64,000 bases of DNA from Nibrella saemangeumensis (GCF_039541915.1 NZ_BAABHD010000073.1:1-64000); one strand, 5' to 3'. Shown: positions 1-9,010, counted from the first letter of the stretch. Program-made: numbers and translations. Notes: a model not told the origin generated them from the letters alone.

Positions 1-154
1 CGTAATAAGCTAATTCATCGAATCTATGCCGTAGTAAAGCGGGGCAAAAAATATGACAAATTTTATGCCTCAACTCTTGCATAGATCATAGAAATCCGCC
101 CGGCTAGCATCGGAATGACAAAACCACTCAATCATTCAATCACTCATTCACTCA
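1..154. other. Upstream region of the NO-detoxification genes
   Basis: No gene is visible. At 64-83 there is an inverted repeat TATGC-N10-GCATA that could be an operator for the following genes, but I do not recognise it as a known NO-responsive site. Bases 126-159 are a run of short words (actcaatc, attcaatc, actcattc) like one arm of the word-repeat hairpins found elsewhere in this window; the matching arm is not seen here. Confidence 0.3.
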
Positions 155-1261
155 ATGAAAGTTCTCCTCCTTCCCTTCGCCATCCTCTCACTGGTCGTCG
201 GCCTGCTCACCGGGCTGGTCCGGCTGGGCTGGGCGATTCCGGTGACGGAAGCGGCCGGGCAGCACGGCGCGCTGATGGTGGGAAGTTTTCTGGGAACGCT
301 CATTGCGCTGGAGCGGGCGGTGGTCTTTAAAAATCGCTGGGCGCTGCTGGCTCCGGGGATTAACGCCCTGAGCCTACCGGCCTTTCTGCTGGGTCAGCCG
401 CTGGTGGCGCAAGGGCTGCTGTTGATGGGTAGCCTGGGCATGGTGGTGATGACGTATCTGTTCATGACGCGCTATACCGAAAAATACTACTACCTGCTCT
501 TCGGGGGTAGCATATGCCTGGTTATTGGCCATGTGTTGCTGCTCCAGACGCATTTTTACCCCATTGCTGTGCCCTGGTGGATTGCCTTTCTGTTGCTGAC
601 CATCACAGCCGAGCGGCTGGAACTAAGTCGCTTTCTGCCTGTTAAGCCCTGGCAGCGAAATGGCCTGTGGGGGGCCGTTGGGTTATTCCTGGTCGGGGTT
701 ATGCAACCCTTTCACGGGGTCGGACAACCCCTCACCGGTGCTGGTATGCTGGCCATTGCCGCCTGGTTGCTGCGGTTCGATATGGCGTTTAAATCGATCC
801 GTAAAGCCGGTCAGCCCCGTTACAGCGGCACGCTGCTGATTATCGGCTACGGCTGGCTGCTGGTCAGCGGAGGGTTGTTTTTGATCTCAAGCCAGCACCC
901 ACTCTGGTACGATGCCGCGCTGCACAGCTTTTTCCTGGGCTTTGTGTTTTCGATGATTTTTGCCCATGCACCCATCATTCTGCCGGGTGTAATGGGGCGG
1001 TCGGGTGTCCTTTACCACCGGAGCCTCTACATCTGGAGCGTACTCAGTTCGGTGGCGCTGGGTTTGCGGCTGGCCGGTGCCTGGCTGGAGTGGCCCCAAT
1101 TGCGGTCCGTTAGCGGGCTGCTGCAATCAATTGTAATTATTCTCTTTTTCATAACCATACTCCTCCGTTTGTGGCGTACCCGTCTGCCGTCGGTAAAACC
1201 GCGAACCGGCGTTCCGGCGGCAAACGTTCCGGCGTTCACAGAACGGGTGAGCCGTACTTAA
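155..1261 (+). CDS. Multi-pass membrane protein, NnrS-like, paired with NO reductase
   Basis: A 368-residue, very hydrophobic protein with roughly ten or more predicted membrane helices spread over its length and a short basic tail. Around residues 258-280 it has a His-rich membrane stretch (HSFFLGF then MIFAHAPIILPG), which recalls the heme/copper-binding NnrS family that protects cells from NO-derived iron-nitrosyl stress. That family assignment is by pattern only. The gene ends 12 bases before the quinol NO reductase start on the same strand, so the two are almost certainly one operon, which supports a role in NO handling. The ATG at 155 is preceded by low-complexity sequence rather than a clear ribosome site, as is usual in Bacteroidota. 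It could also be an unnamed DUF that merely accompanies NorZ in this group. Confidence 0.6.
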   Translation: MKVLLLPFAILSLVVGLLTGLVRLGWAIPVTEAAGQHGALMVGSFLGTLIALERAVVFKNRWALLAPGINALSLPAFLLGQPLVAQGLLLMGSLGMVVMTYLFMTRYTEKYYYLLFGGSICLVIGHVLLLQTHFYPIAVPWWIAFLLLTITAERLELSRFLPVKPWQRNGLWGAVGLFLVGVMQPFHGVGQPLTGAGMLAIAAWLLRFDMAFKSIRKAGQPRYSGTLLIIGYGWLLVSGGLFLISSQHPLWYDAALHSFFLGFVFSMIFAHAPIILPGVMGRSGVLYHRSLYIWSVLSSVALGLRLAGAWLEWPQLRSVSGLLQSIVIILFFITILLRLWRTRLPSVKPRTGVPAANVPAFTERVSRT

Positions 1262-1273
1262 CCAATTACCGCT

Positions 1274-3577
1274 ATGCGATACAGAAAACTTTGGCTTGGT
1301 TTTGCCGCCGTTCTCATCGGCTCATTTGCCGTACTCGGCTATTTTGGCTCGGAAATTTACCGCCAGGCACCGCCCATTCCCGATAGGGTTGTCACGACCT
1401 CGGGACGGGTGTTGTTTACCGGCGAAGACATCAAAGACGGACAGAATGTCTGGCAGTCGATTGGTGGACAGGAGTTGGGCTCTATTTGGGGCCATGGCGC
1501 GTACGTAGCCCCAGACTGGACCGCCGACTGGCTGCACAAAGAAGCCATGTTCATCCTCAACTCGTGGGCCGAAGCCACCAAAGGCAAAGCCTACGCGGAC
1601 ATCGATGCGGAAACTCAGGCGATGCTGCAAACCCGTCTGCAAAAGCTGATGCGGAAGAATACGTACGATGCCGGCGGCCAAACCATCACCGTTCCGGATG
1701 TACGGGCGGCCGCCATTGACGACGTGAGCCGTCATTATACCGGTCTCTTCACCAACGACCCGGCGCTGGAGGCTTACCGCGATGCTTACGCCATTCCGAC
1801 GAACAGCATCAAAGACCCGGAGCGGATGCGTAAGATGAACGCTTTTTTCTTCTGGGCGTCGTGGGCCTGCGTGACGGAGCGTCCGGGTCAGGCAGTTTCG
1901 TATACTAACAACTGGCCGGCCGAGACTCTGGTGGGTAATCGCCCGAGCAGTGATCTTATCATCTGGACGGGCTTCAGCGTCATCGTCCTGCTGGCCGGTA
2001 TCGGACTGCTGGCGTATTATTATGCTGCCAATAAAGAAGAAGAACTGGATGTAGCGAGTCTGCCGAAAAAAGATCCGCTGCTCGGTTTAGCTTCTACGCC
2101 ATCCATGCGGGCTACCTTAAAATATTTCTGGGTAGTGACCGCGCTGATTGTGGTGCAGGTTATGCTGGGTGTGGTAACCGCCCACTATGGGGTAGAAGGG
2201 CAGGCGCTCTACGGCTTTCCGCTGGCCGAGTACCTGCCCTACTCCATCTCCCGGACCTGGCACGTGCAGATTGCCATCTTCTGGATTGCCACCTCCTGGC
2301 TGGCCACGGGGCTGTACATCGCTCCGGCCGTATCCGGCTATGAGCCAAAGTTTCAGCGGCTGGGTGTTAACTTCCTGTTCGGGGCTTTGCTCGTCATTGT
2401 AGTTGGGTCGCTGGCCGGTCAGTGGTACGGGGTGATGCAGAAACTGGGGCTGGTCGAAAACTTCTGGTTCGGTCACCAGGGGTATGAGTACGTGGATTTG
2501 GGTCGCTTCTGGCAGATATTCCTGCTGGTGGGCCTGTTCCTGTGGCTGTTCCTGATGGGCCGGGCCATTATGCCGGCGCTGCGGGCCAAAACCGAAAGCC
2601 GCCACCTGCTGACCATGTTCCTGATTTCGTCCATTGCCATTGCTTCTTTCTATGCCGCCGGGCTGATGTGGGGCCGGCAGACGAATCTGGCCATTGCCGA
2701 GTACTGGCGGTGGTGGGTGGTTCACCTGTGGGTAGAGGGTTTCTTTGAAGTATTCGCCACGGTGGTCATTGCCTTCCTGTTTGTGCGGCTTGGCCTGCTG
2801 CGGACGGGTATCGCTACCGGCACGGTCCTGTTCTCGACCATCATCTTTCTGTTCGGGGGTATCATCGGTACGTTCCACCATCTGTACTTCTCCGGCACAC
2901 CGACGTCGATCATGGCGCTGGGGGCAACCTTCAGTGCGCTGGAAGTAGTGCCGCTGGTGCTGATCGGGTTCGAGGCTTATAACAACCTGCAGATCAGCAA
3001 GTCGACCGAATGGATCAAAGCGTACAAGTGGCCGATCTACAGCTTTGTGGCGGTGGCGTTCTGGAACCTGGTCGGCGCGGGTATCTTCGGCTTCCTCATC
3101 AACCCGCCGATTGCGCTCTACTACATGCAGGGGCTGAACACCACACCGGTACACGGCCACACTGCCCTGTTTGGCGTGTACGGGATGCTGGGAATCGGGC
3201 TGATGCTGTTCGTGCTGAAAAGCATGTCGGCCGGGACGGTCTGGAAAGATGGCGTTATCAAGTTTGCTTTCTGGTCGATCAACATTGGCTTAGGTCTGAT
3301 GGTGCTGTTGAGCGTGCTGCCTATTGGATTGATTCAGACCTGGGCTAGTGTGGAGTATGGCTTGTGGTATGCCCGCTCTATGGAGTTCATGCAGACCGAC
3401 ACCATGGAGATTCTGCGCTGGCTGCGTGTGATCGGTGATACGGTATTTGCCGCTGGTACACTGGCTTTGGGCTGGTTTGTGCTGGGCCTGCATACGGGCT
3501 GGTCGGTAGAGAACGAACCGTTCCAGCCGGTACGGGATGCCGTCGAAAAGCAGACTGACGAAGAGGTTCTTCTCTAA
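1274..3577 (+). CDS. norZ: Quinol-dependent nitric oxide reductase (NorZ/qNor)
   Basis: Reduces NO to N2O in the cytoplasmic membrane using quinol. At 767 residues it has the single-chain qNor length: an N-terminal anchor, a large periplasmic domain (about 35-230) standing in for NorC but with no CxxCH heme motif, then a 12-helix NorB-like core. Visible ligands are H330 (SRTWHVQIAI), H484 and E488 (HLWVEGFFEV, FeB site), H535/H536 (GTFHHLYFSG) and H627/H629 (PVHGHTALFG). All expected histidines are present, so it should be active. It is co-transcribed with the NnrS-like gene. No denitrification partner (NirK, NirS or NosZ) is in the window, so detoxification is more likely than respiration. 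Confidence 0.95.
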   Translation: MRYRKLWLGFAAVLIGSFAVLGYFGSEIYRQAPPIPDRVVTTSGRVLFTGEDIKDGQNVWQSIGGQELGSIWGHGAYVAPDWTADWLHKEAMFILNSWAEATKGKAYADIDAETQAMLQTRLQKLMRKNTYDAGGQTITVPDVRAAAIDDVSRHYTGLFTNDPALEAYRDAYAIPTNSIKDPERMRKMNAFFFWASWACVTERPGQAVSYTNNWPAETLVGNRPSSDLIIWTGFSVIVLLAGIGLLAYYYAANKEEELDVASLPKKDPLLGLASTPSMRATLKYFWVVTALIVVQVMLGVVTAHYGVEGQALYGFPLAEYLPYSISRTWHVQIAIFWIATSWLATGLYIAPAVSGYEPKFQRLGVNFLFGALLVIVVGSLAGQWYGVMQKLGLVENFWFGHQGYEYVDLGRFWQIFLLVGLFLWLFLMGRAIMPALRAKTESRHLLTMFLISSIAIASFYAAGLMWGRQTNLAIAEYWRWWVVHLWVEGFFEVFATVVIAFLFVRLGLLRTGIATGTVLFSTIIFLFGGIIGTFHHLYFSGTPTSIMALGATFSALEVVPLVLIGFEAYNNLQISKSTEWIKAYKWPIYSFVAVAFWNLVGAGIFGFLINPPIALYYMQGLNTTPVHGHTALFGVYGMLGIGLMLFVLKSMSAGTVWKDGVIKFAFWSINIGLGLMVLLSVLPIGLIQTWASVEYGLWYARSMEFMQTDTMEILRWLRVIGDTVFAAGTLALGWFVLGLHTGWSVENEPFQPVRDAVEKQTDEEVLL

Positions 3578-3593
3578 ACGTATATAGGATTTT

Positions 3594-3635
3594 ACACACG
3601 AAATCCCGGACTGATCAGTCCGGGATTTCGTGTGT
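3594..3635. terminator. Perfect 42-bp palindrome after norZ
   Basis: Bases 3594-3614 (starting acacacgaaatcccgg) are followed directly by their exact reverse complement, 3615-3635, with no spacer (TGATCA at the centre). It starts 16 bases after the norZ stop. It is a likely transcript end, though there is no long U-run after it. Confidence 0.7.
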
Positions 3636-3754
3636 ACTACGTTTATAAGTGCCTGATATATAGAGGATTGACCGAAGTGAGATGATCTTTTGCTTTTAAC
3701 AGGCTTTTAACGAACGTTTATACTTAATTTAATATGGGAGAGGATCATACCAGG

Positions 3755-3762
3755 TAGCTTTG
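3755..3762 (+). promoter_or_regulatory. Candidate -7 element (TAGCTTTG)
   Basis: Matches the Bacteroidota consensus TAnnTTTG, 44 bases before the receiver gene. I see no convincing TTTG element 19 bases upstream, so this is a partial match. Confidence 0.35.
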
Positions 3763-3806
3763 TTTACGGTTTTTTAAACAGGTTCTACCATTCACCAAAA
3801 GAGCAT

Positions 3807-4238
3807 ATGGCTGATTCACACCCCATCCTTGTCATTAGCACGAATCCAGCGGATCGGTTTCAATTACGGGAGGCTTTCAGTAATTATGGCATTGTAAGCC
3901 GCCATTTATATACAGAAGTTGACTCAGTTGTGGCCAATTACCTGGATAATTTTCTGGAGCACTTCCTGGCTCCGCCAAAATTAGTGCTGCTTAATCTGGA
4001 TATAGCCTATCAGGCCTCACTAAGCATTTTGGCGTGCATCAAACAGCATCCGCTCACACAGACGGTTCCGGTGATTACGTACGGTCAGCACAGTGCTCAA
4101 ACGGTCGTGAAGCTGGCGTATGAGCAAGGTGCATCGGCTTACCTGGTAAAACCAGCCAACTGGTCCGTGCTGGTCAGTACGATTCTGAACAACTGGGGTC
4201 ATTGGTCGCTGCTGCCAGGCGTTCAGACTCTCAATTAA
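3807..4238 (+). CDS. Stand-alone receiver-like protein lacking the phospho-acceptor Asp
   Basis: A 143-residue single-domain CheY-like protein with no output domain. The fold signature is clear: a hydrophobic strand 1 (ILVIST), strand 3 (KLVLLNLDIA) and the conserved Lys in AYLVKP. However, the acidic pocket after strand 1 reads S11-T12-N13 instead of Asp-Asp, and the phosphorylation position is N63. It is therefore a pseudo-receiver, unlikely to be phosphorylated in the usual way, and may act through protein contacts. It stands alone, flanked by an upstream terminator and the convergent xylanase gene. A functional link to NO reductase is possible but not shown. Confidence 0.75.
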   Translation: MADSHPILVISTNPADRFQLREAFSNYGIVSRHLYTEVDSVVANYLDNFLEHFLAPPKLVLLNLDIAYQASLSILACIKQHPLTQTVPVITYGQHSAQTVVKLAYEQGASAYLVKPANWSVLVSTILNNWGHWSLLPGVQTLN

Positions 4239-4260
4239 CAAAACGACGTAGGCTTGACCA

Positions 4261-5355
4261 TCAGCGTTTGAAAGTCACTACTCGTTCAAACGCTTTCTTA
4301 GGCTGGCCGTTCTGATCGAACAGCAGGGGGTAATCCTTGCGGCCCGGAACGGGAAAATTATCCAGCCAGGAGTAGCGGTCCGACAGGTTCCAGAAGGTAA
4401 CGCCAGTGACCTTGTCGCGGTGTTTGCGGAACGTATCGAACAGCATCTTGTAATGAGCGGCCTGCTTCTCGTTCATCTCGGCGGTAAATTCGCTTTTGTC
4501 GGTATCCCGGCGCTCCCGGCGCTCGTGCTCTTTAGGATATACCGATACGTCGAGTTCGGTGATCTGCACTTTTAGGCCCAGGCCGGCAAATTTCGTGATT
4601 GACTCTTCGAGCTCCCTGGCCGTGGGTTCGTAGATAGACCAGTGACCCTGCAGACCTACTCCGTGAATAGGCACACCTTTCTCTTTCAGCTTCTTCACCA
4701 ACTGGTAAATGCGCTCCCGCTTCGAGGCATTTTCGGTATTATAGTCGTTGTAAAACAACTGTGCCGCCGGGTCGGCTTCGTGGGCGTACTGAAACGCTTT
4801 TTCGATGTAATCTTCGCCGATGATCTCGTAAAACTTTGACTTGCGGTAGATGTCGGGACCGGCATCCGGGACGGCTTCGTTCACCACGTCCCAGGCGTAA
4901 ATTTTGCCCTTGTAACGCCCGGCTACGTCGCTGATATGCTGTTTCAGCCGGGCCAGCAGCACCTCCCGGCTCACCTGTTTGCCCTCCGCATCCGTAAAGA
5001 ACCAGCGCGGGGTCTGGTTGTGCCAGCAGAGCGTATGACCGCGCAGTTTTATGTTGTTCTGCTGGGCAAATTCGGCAATGGCATCGGCATCTTTCCAGTT
5101 GTATCGGTTCTCCTCCGGGTGAATCGGCCCCATCTTCATGGCATTTTCGGGCGTCATGCTGTTGAACTGGGCTTTGATCAGTTCGGCGTCCGGACCGGGC
5201 TGCACCATCCGCGGATTTACGGCCACCCCCACGGGGAAATAGTTTTTATAGGCTTCTTTCAAGGTGGGCAGCGCCGGCTGACTGACCGGCTGCCAGGTTG
5301 CCCCAAAAAAGGAAAGGCTGGGAATCAGAATGGTTAATCCAATTAACTTTTTCAT
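4261..5355 (-). CDS. Secreted GH10 endo-1,4-beta-xylanase
   Basis: Cleaves internal beta-1,4 bonds of xylan outside the cytoplasm. The start is placed at the ATG ending at 5355 because it opens a signal peptide (MKKLIGLTILIPSLSFFG); an upstream extension to 5412 would bury it. The 364-residue protein is one GH10 barrel without a carbohydrate-binding module. Motifs: GHTLCWHNQ (106-113), acid/base E160 in WDVVNEAVPD, nucleophile E267 in QITELDVSVYP. It is the last gene of the xylA-transketolase-xylanase series on this strand, 69 bases after the transketolase C-terminal gene, so xylan breakdown and xylose catabolism are probably co-expressed. Confidence 0.95.
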   Translation of the reverse strand: MKKLIGLTILIPSLSFFGATWQPVSQPALPTLKEAYKNYFPVGVAVNPRMVQPGPDAELIKAQFNSMTPENAMKMGPIHPEENRYNWKDADAIAEFAQQNNIKLRGHTLCWHNQTPRWFFTDAEGKQVSREVLLARLKQHISDVAGRYKGKIYAWDVVNEAVPDAGPDIYRKSKFYEIIGEDYIEKAFQYAHEADPAAQLFYNDYNTENASKRERIYQLVKKLKEKGVPIHGVGLQGHWSIYEPTARELEESITKFAGLGLKVQITELDVSVYPKEHERRERRDTDKSEFTAEMNEKQAAHYKMLFDTFRKHRDKVTGVTFWNLSDRYSWLDNFPVPGRKDYPLLFDQNGQPKKAFERVVTFKR

Positions 5356-5424
5356 GACTGATGATTGAAAAGGGTTTAGAACATTCGGCAAATTTAGTTC
5401 GGAAAACACCACTGCCCGAACTGG

Positions 5425-6387
5425 CTATGGCAGTTGCTTTCGTTGCATAACCCGTCTGGCAGCCTCCACGATATGCGACGCACTCAGCCCGTATTTCTCC
5501 ATCAACTGGGCGGGTGTGCCTGACTCACCAAAGGTATCTTTCACGGCAACATACTCAATCGGAGCCGGTAACTTCTTGACCAGCACCTGAGCAATTGAGT
5601 CACCCAAACCGCCGTTTTCCATATGCTCTTCGGCGGTGACTACGCAGCGGGTTTTGGCCACCGATGTCAGCACGGCTTCTTCGTCGAGGGGCTTTATGGT
5701 GTGAATATTGATCACTTCCGCGGCTATGCCTTCGGCTTCCAGTGCTTCAGCCGCCTGAATGGCCTCCCAAACCAAATGACCCGTGGCGAAAATGCTTACG
5801 TCAGTGCCTTCGCTAACCAGCCAGGCCTTACCGATTTCGAACGGCTGGTCGGCATCGGTAAACACCGGGATTACCGGCCGTCCGAAGCGCAGGTACACCG
5901 GACCTTCGTGGTCGGCAATAGCGATGGTGGCCGCTTTGGTCTGATTGTAATCGCAGGGGTTGATCACGGTCATGTTTGGCAGCGCCTTCATCATGCCCAG
6001 GTCTTCCAGAATCTGGTGGGTGGCACCATCTTCGCCCAGGGTCAGGCCGGCGTGCGAGACGCAGATTTTGACGTTCTTATTGGAATACGCCACCGACTGC
6101 CGGATTTGGTCGTACACACGCCCAGATCCGAAATTGGCAAACGTGGTGGCAAACGGAATCAGCCCGTTCAGGCTCAGCCCGGCCGAAACGCCGATCATGT
6201 TGGCTTCGGCAATACCACATTGAATAAACCGGCCGGGATTTTCCTGAATAAAGGTATCCAGTTTGAGCGAGGCCACCAGGTCGGCGCACAGCGCCACAAC
6301 ATCAGGGTTACGCCGGCCCAGCTCGGCCATACCCGCACCAAATCCGGAACGGGTATCTTTCTTTTCGGTGAAGGTGAATTTTTTCAA
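5425..6387 (-). CDS. Transketolase, C-terminal subunit
   Basis: 320 residues covering the pyrimidine-binding and C-terminal domains of a split transketolase; the other half is the next gene upstream. Recognisable parts are the FIQCGIAEANMIGVSAG segment with the catalytic Glu that activates thiamine pyrophosphate, the AGLTLGEDGATHQ segment, and the C-terminal transketolase domain starting near FEIGKAWLVSEG. Together with the N-terminal half it would move two-carbon units between pentose phosphates and glycolysis, the step needed after xylose isomerisation and phosphorylation. A DXP-synthase-like role is less likely given the neighbours. Confidence 0.9.
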   Translation of the reverse strand: MKKFTFTEKKDTRSGFGAGMAELGRRNPDVVALCADLVASLKLDTFIQENPGRFIQCGIAEANMIGVSAGLSLNGLIPFATTFANFGSGRVYDQIRQSVAYSNKNVKICVSHAGLTLGEDGATHQILEDLGMMKALPNMTVINPCDYNQTKAATIAIADHEGPVYLRFGRPVIPVFTDADQPFEIGKAWLVSEGTDVSIFATGHLVWEAIQAAEALEAEGIAAEVINIHTIKPLDEEAVLTSVAKTRCVVTAEEHMENGGLGDSIAQVLVKKLPAPIEYVAVKDTFGESGTPAQLMEKYGLSASHIVEAARRVMQRKQLP

Positions 6388-6404
6388 AATCGTAAAAAGT
6401 GTAT

Positions 6405-6470
6405 GAGCGAAAGAGTCAATGAGCGAAAGAGTGTTTCGTTACGCTCTTTCGCTCATTAACTCTTTCGCTC
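6405..6470. repeat. Word-repeat inverted repeat between the transketolase halves
   Basis: Arms at 6405-6433 and 6441-6470 are near-perfect reverse complements, separated by about 7 bases. Each arm is itself built from the repeated word gagcgaaagagt. It would form a roughly 29-bp stem in the mRNA between the two subunit genes, where it may set relative expression. Similar constructions with other words occur at 14599-14750 and 28846-28908. Confidence 0.8.
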
Positions 6471-6475
6471 TTTAT

Positions 6476-7348
6476 TTAATAATCTCCCAGCGTCTCCGGT
6501 AATTGCGCCAGCGCATCGCTCAACTGATCGTTGTTAGGGGCGGTGCCGTGCCATTTGTGGGTGTGCATCATAAAGTCGACACCCTGACCCATTTCGGTTT
6601 TCATGATAATGCAGATGGGCATACCCTGACCGCAGGCCTGGCGGGCTTCGGTCAGCCCCCGGTTGAGGTCGTCGTAGTGGTTGCCGTCCATCTGGATGAC
6701 ATGCCAGCCGAAACTCCGGTATTTCTGGCCCAGGTCCCGGTTGTCGAGTACGCTGGTGGTTGGACCGTCGATCTGCTGTCCGTTAAAGTCGATGATGGCG
6801 ATCAGGTTGTCAAGCCGGTTATGGGGCGCAAACATAGCTGCTTCCCAGACTTGTCCTTCCTGCTGCTCCCCGTCGCCCATTAGCACAAACACCAGGTTAG
6901 GGTCTTTACGGATTTTCTTACCGTAGGCAGCCCCACAGGCCACCGAAAGTCCCTGACCGAGCGAACCCGATGCGATGCGGATGCCCGGCAGGTGTTCCGC
7001 CGTAGCCGGGTGCCCCTGAAGTCTCGAATTCAGCTTGCGGAAGGTAGCCAGTTCCGACACCCGGAAGTACCCACGACGGGCCAGTACAGCATAGTAGAGT
7101 GGTGATATATGCCCGTTGGACAGAAAGAACAGGTCTTCGCCGGCTCCGTCCATGTTGAAGACCACCTGACCGTCGGTATCGGTTTTGAGGTTCATCTGCT
7201 CAAAAAACAGGCTCACAAGCAGGTCGGCGCAGCCTAACGAGCCGCCGGGGTGACCCGAGGCTACCGCGTGAACCATGCGGAGAATATCCCGGCGTACCTG
7301 CGAGGCAATGGCAGTTAGTTCGGTGGTTTGAGTTGTTTCGGTAATCAT
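6476..7348 (-). CDS. Transketolase, N-terminal (TPP-binding) subunit
   Basis: A 290-residue thiamine-diphosphate-binding half of a split transketolase. The ThDP motif is visible as GDGEQQEGQVWEA followed about 20 residues later by IIDFNGQQIDG, and the substrate-side ASGHPGGSLGCADL segment lies near the N terminus. It pairs with the C-terminal subunit 88 bases downstream. It lies 70 bases downstream of xylA, consistent with a pentose operon. Confidence 0.92.
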   Translation of the reverse strand: MITETTQTTELTAIASQVRRDILRMVHAVASGHPGGSLGCADLLVSLFFEQMNLKTDTDGQVVFNMDGAGEDLFFLSNGHISPLYYAVLARRGYFRVSELATFRKLNSRLQGHPATAEHLPGIRIASGSLGQGLSVACGAAYGKKIRKDPNLVFVLMGDGEQQEGQVWEAAMFAPHNRLDNLIAIIDFNGQQIDGPTTSVLDNRDLGQKYRSFGWHVIQMDGNHYDDLNRGLTEARQACGQGMPICIIMKTEMGQGVDFMMHTHKWHGTAPNNDQLSDALAQLPETLGDY

Positions 7349-7418
7349 GCGATGGGAGAAGCGTTTGGGTATTGGGCCAGAATAACCGTTTCAGTTAAAA
7401 ACTTCATGGGGTTTACGG

Positions 7419-8768
7419 TCAGATATACTGGTTGATCAGACTTTCCAGCCACTCCTGTTTGCCGCTGCGCATCGGCGGTTCACCGTTCTCCAGAGTGTAA
7501 GCCCGCAGGTCTTCCAGCGACAAATTGCCTGCTTCAAAGGCCTTTCCCTGCCCGTTATCGAACGATGCGTACCGCTCAGCCCGGAATTTCAGGTAATCGG
7601 ATTCCCGCAGCAGCCGGTCGGCCACGATAAAGGCACGGGCAAAGGCATCCATGCCGCTGATATGCGCCACGAACAAATCTTCCGCGTCGGTCGAGTTCCG
7701 GCGCACTTTCGCGTCGAAATTAATCCCACCGGGTCTGATGCCGCCGGCCTGTTGAATCACCAGCGCGGCTTCTACCAGTTCATAGAGATTGATGGGGAAC
7801 TGGTCGGTATCCCAGCCGTTCTGGTAATCACCGCGGTTGGCATCAATGCTGCCCAGCATCCCGGCATCAGCCGCTACCTGCAGTTCGTGATCGAACGTAT
7901 GGCCGGCCAGGGTAGCGTGGTTCACTTCAATATTCAGTTGAAAATCCTGGTCCAGCCCGTACTGACGCAGGAACCCGATCACGGTTGCGGCATCAAAATC
8001 ATACTGGTGTTTGGTGGGTTCCATGGGTTTGGGTTCAATAAAGAACGTGCCCTTGAAACCCTGCTTGCGGGCATAATCGCGGGCCATGGTCAGGAACCGG
8101 GCCAGGTGCTCAATCTCGCGTTTCATGTTGGTGTTTAGCAGCGACATATACCCTTCGCGGCCACCCCAGAACACGTAGTTTTCGCCATCCAGGGCGATGG
8201 TGGCATCAATGGCGTTTTTCACCTGGGTACCTGCATAAGCCAGCACGGCAAAATCCGGATTGGTCGAAGCGCCGTTCATGTACCGGGGGTTAGAGAAGAC
8301 ATTGGCCGTTCCCCACAGCAATTTTACGCCACTTTCCTGCTGCTTTTGCCGGGCGTATTCGACGATAGCCTGCAGCCGCTGCTCGTATTCGCGGGCCGAT
8401 GAGCCTTCGTCGACCAGGTCGATGTCGTGAAAGCAGTAATAGGGTGCCCCAATTTTGGTGAAAAACTCAAAGGCGGCATCCATTTTATGCCGGGCTCTGG
8501 TCAGCGCATCCGGGGCCTGGTCCCACGGAAACTGACGCGTGCCGGGACCAAAGGGGTCTCCGCCGGCTCCGCAGAAGGTGTGCCAGTAGCTGATGGCAAA
8601 GCGCAGTTGTTCGCGCAGGGTTTTTCCCCCGACAACCAGCTCCGGATTGTACCATTTAAAAGCCAGCGGGTTTCGGGAGGTGGGGCCTTCGTAACCAATG
8701 GCGTCTATTCCTTTAAAGTATTCGGTCTCGCCCAACGTGATGGAGGGTGCCTGGGTAAGCGTTGACAT
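7419..8768 (-). CDS. xylA: Xylose isomerase
   Basis: Interconverts D-xylose and D-xylulose in the cytoplasm. Its 449 residues match the longer (class II) isomerases. Catalytic H114 and D117 lie in YYCFHDIDLVDEG. Metal ligands are in the FIEPKPMEPTKHQYD and NIEVNHATLAGHTFDHEL segments, and substrate-side residues in GSIDANRGDYQNGWDTDQFP. It is first in the operon xylA, transketolase N, transketolase C, xylanase. No xylulokinase gene lies in the window, so that step must be encoded elsewhere. The Nudix-type regulator is divergent, with paired palindromes between the two. Confidence 0.97.
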   Translation of the reverse strand: MSTLTQAPSITLGETEYFKGIDAIGYEGPTSRNPLAFKWYNPELVVGGKTLREQLRFAISYWHTFCGAGGDPFGPGTRQFPWDQAPDALTRARHKMDAAFEFFTKIGAPYYCFHDIDLVDEGSSAREYEQRLQAIVEYARQKQQESGVKLLWGTANVFSNPRYMNGASTNPDFAVLAYAGTQVKNAIDATIALDGENYVFWGGREGYMSLLNTNMKREIEHLARFLTMARDYARKQGFKGTFFIEPKPMEPTKHQYDFDAATVIGFLRQYGLDQDFQLNIEVNHATLAGHTFDHELQVAADAGMLGSIDANRGDYQNGWDTDQFPINLYELVEAALVIQQAGGIRPGGINFDAKVRRNSTDAEDLFVAHISGMDAFARAFIVADRLLRESDYLKFRAERYASFDNGQGKAFEAGNLSLEDLRAYTLENGEPPMRSGKQEWLESLINQYI

Positions 8769-8846
8769 ACGGCTGAATGAATTTATGTGTAACGGAATCG
8801 GGTTCGTCGTACCTGGAAAAGCCAGTAACAGTGATGTTGCCTGGTG

Positions 8847-8869
8847 TTAAATGTTATAATGACATTTAA
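8847..8869. promoter_or_regulatory. Palindromic operator 1 in the xylA/regulator gap
   Basis: Perfect 8-bp arms TTAAATGT and ACATTTAA separated by 7 bases. It sits about 78 bases upstream of xylA and in the shared divergent control region. It is probably bound by the adjacent Nudix-type regulator (inference from position). Confidence 0.6.
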
Positions 8870-8884
8870 TATTAGGTGTAAAGG

Positions 8885-8907
8885 TGACACATAATTTTGA
8901 TATGTCA
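8885..8907. promoter_or_regulatory. Palindromic operator 2 in the xylA/regulator gap
   Basis: A second 23-base inverted repeat with outer arms TGACA and TGTCA, extended inward by AT/AT. Its centre is 38 bases from the centre of operator 1. Same total length, partly different arms; the shared core is TGACA/ATGTCA-like. Confidence 0.45.
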
Positions 8908-9010
8908 AACAGACACTTAATTATTTTTTGTAGAAGGACCCGATTGCTAAAATTCTGGCAACTCATTTTTACCTTAGCAAGTGCGAAAGTGTAATCCTCA
9001 TCGACCTGAT

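Noticed and set aside
2117..3160. Long open frame opposite norZ
   Set aside because: A charged, low-complexity translation, antisense to the conserved NorB core.
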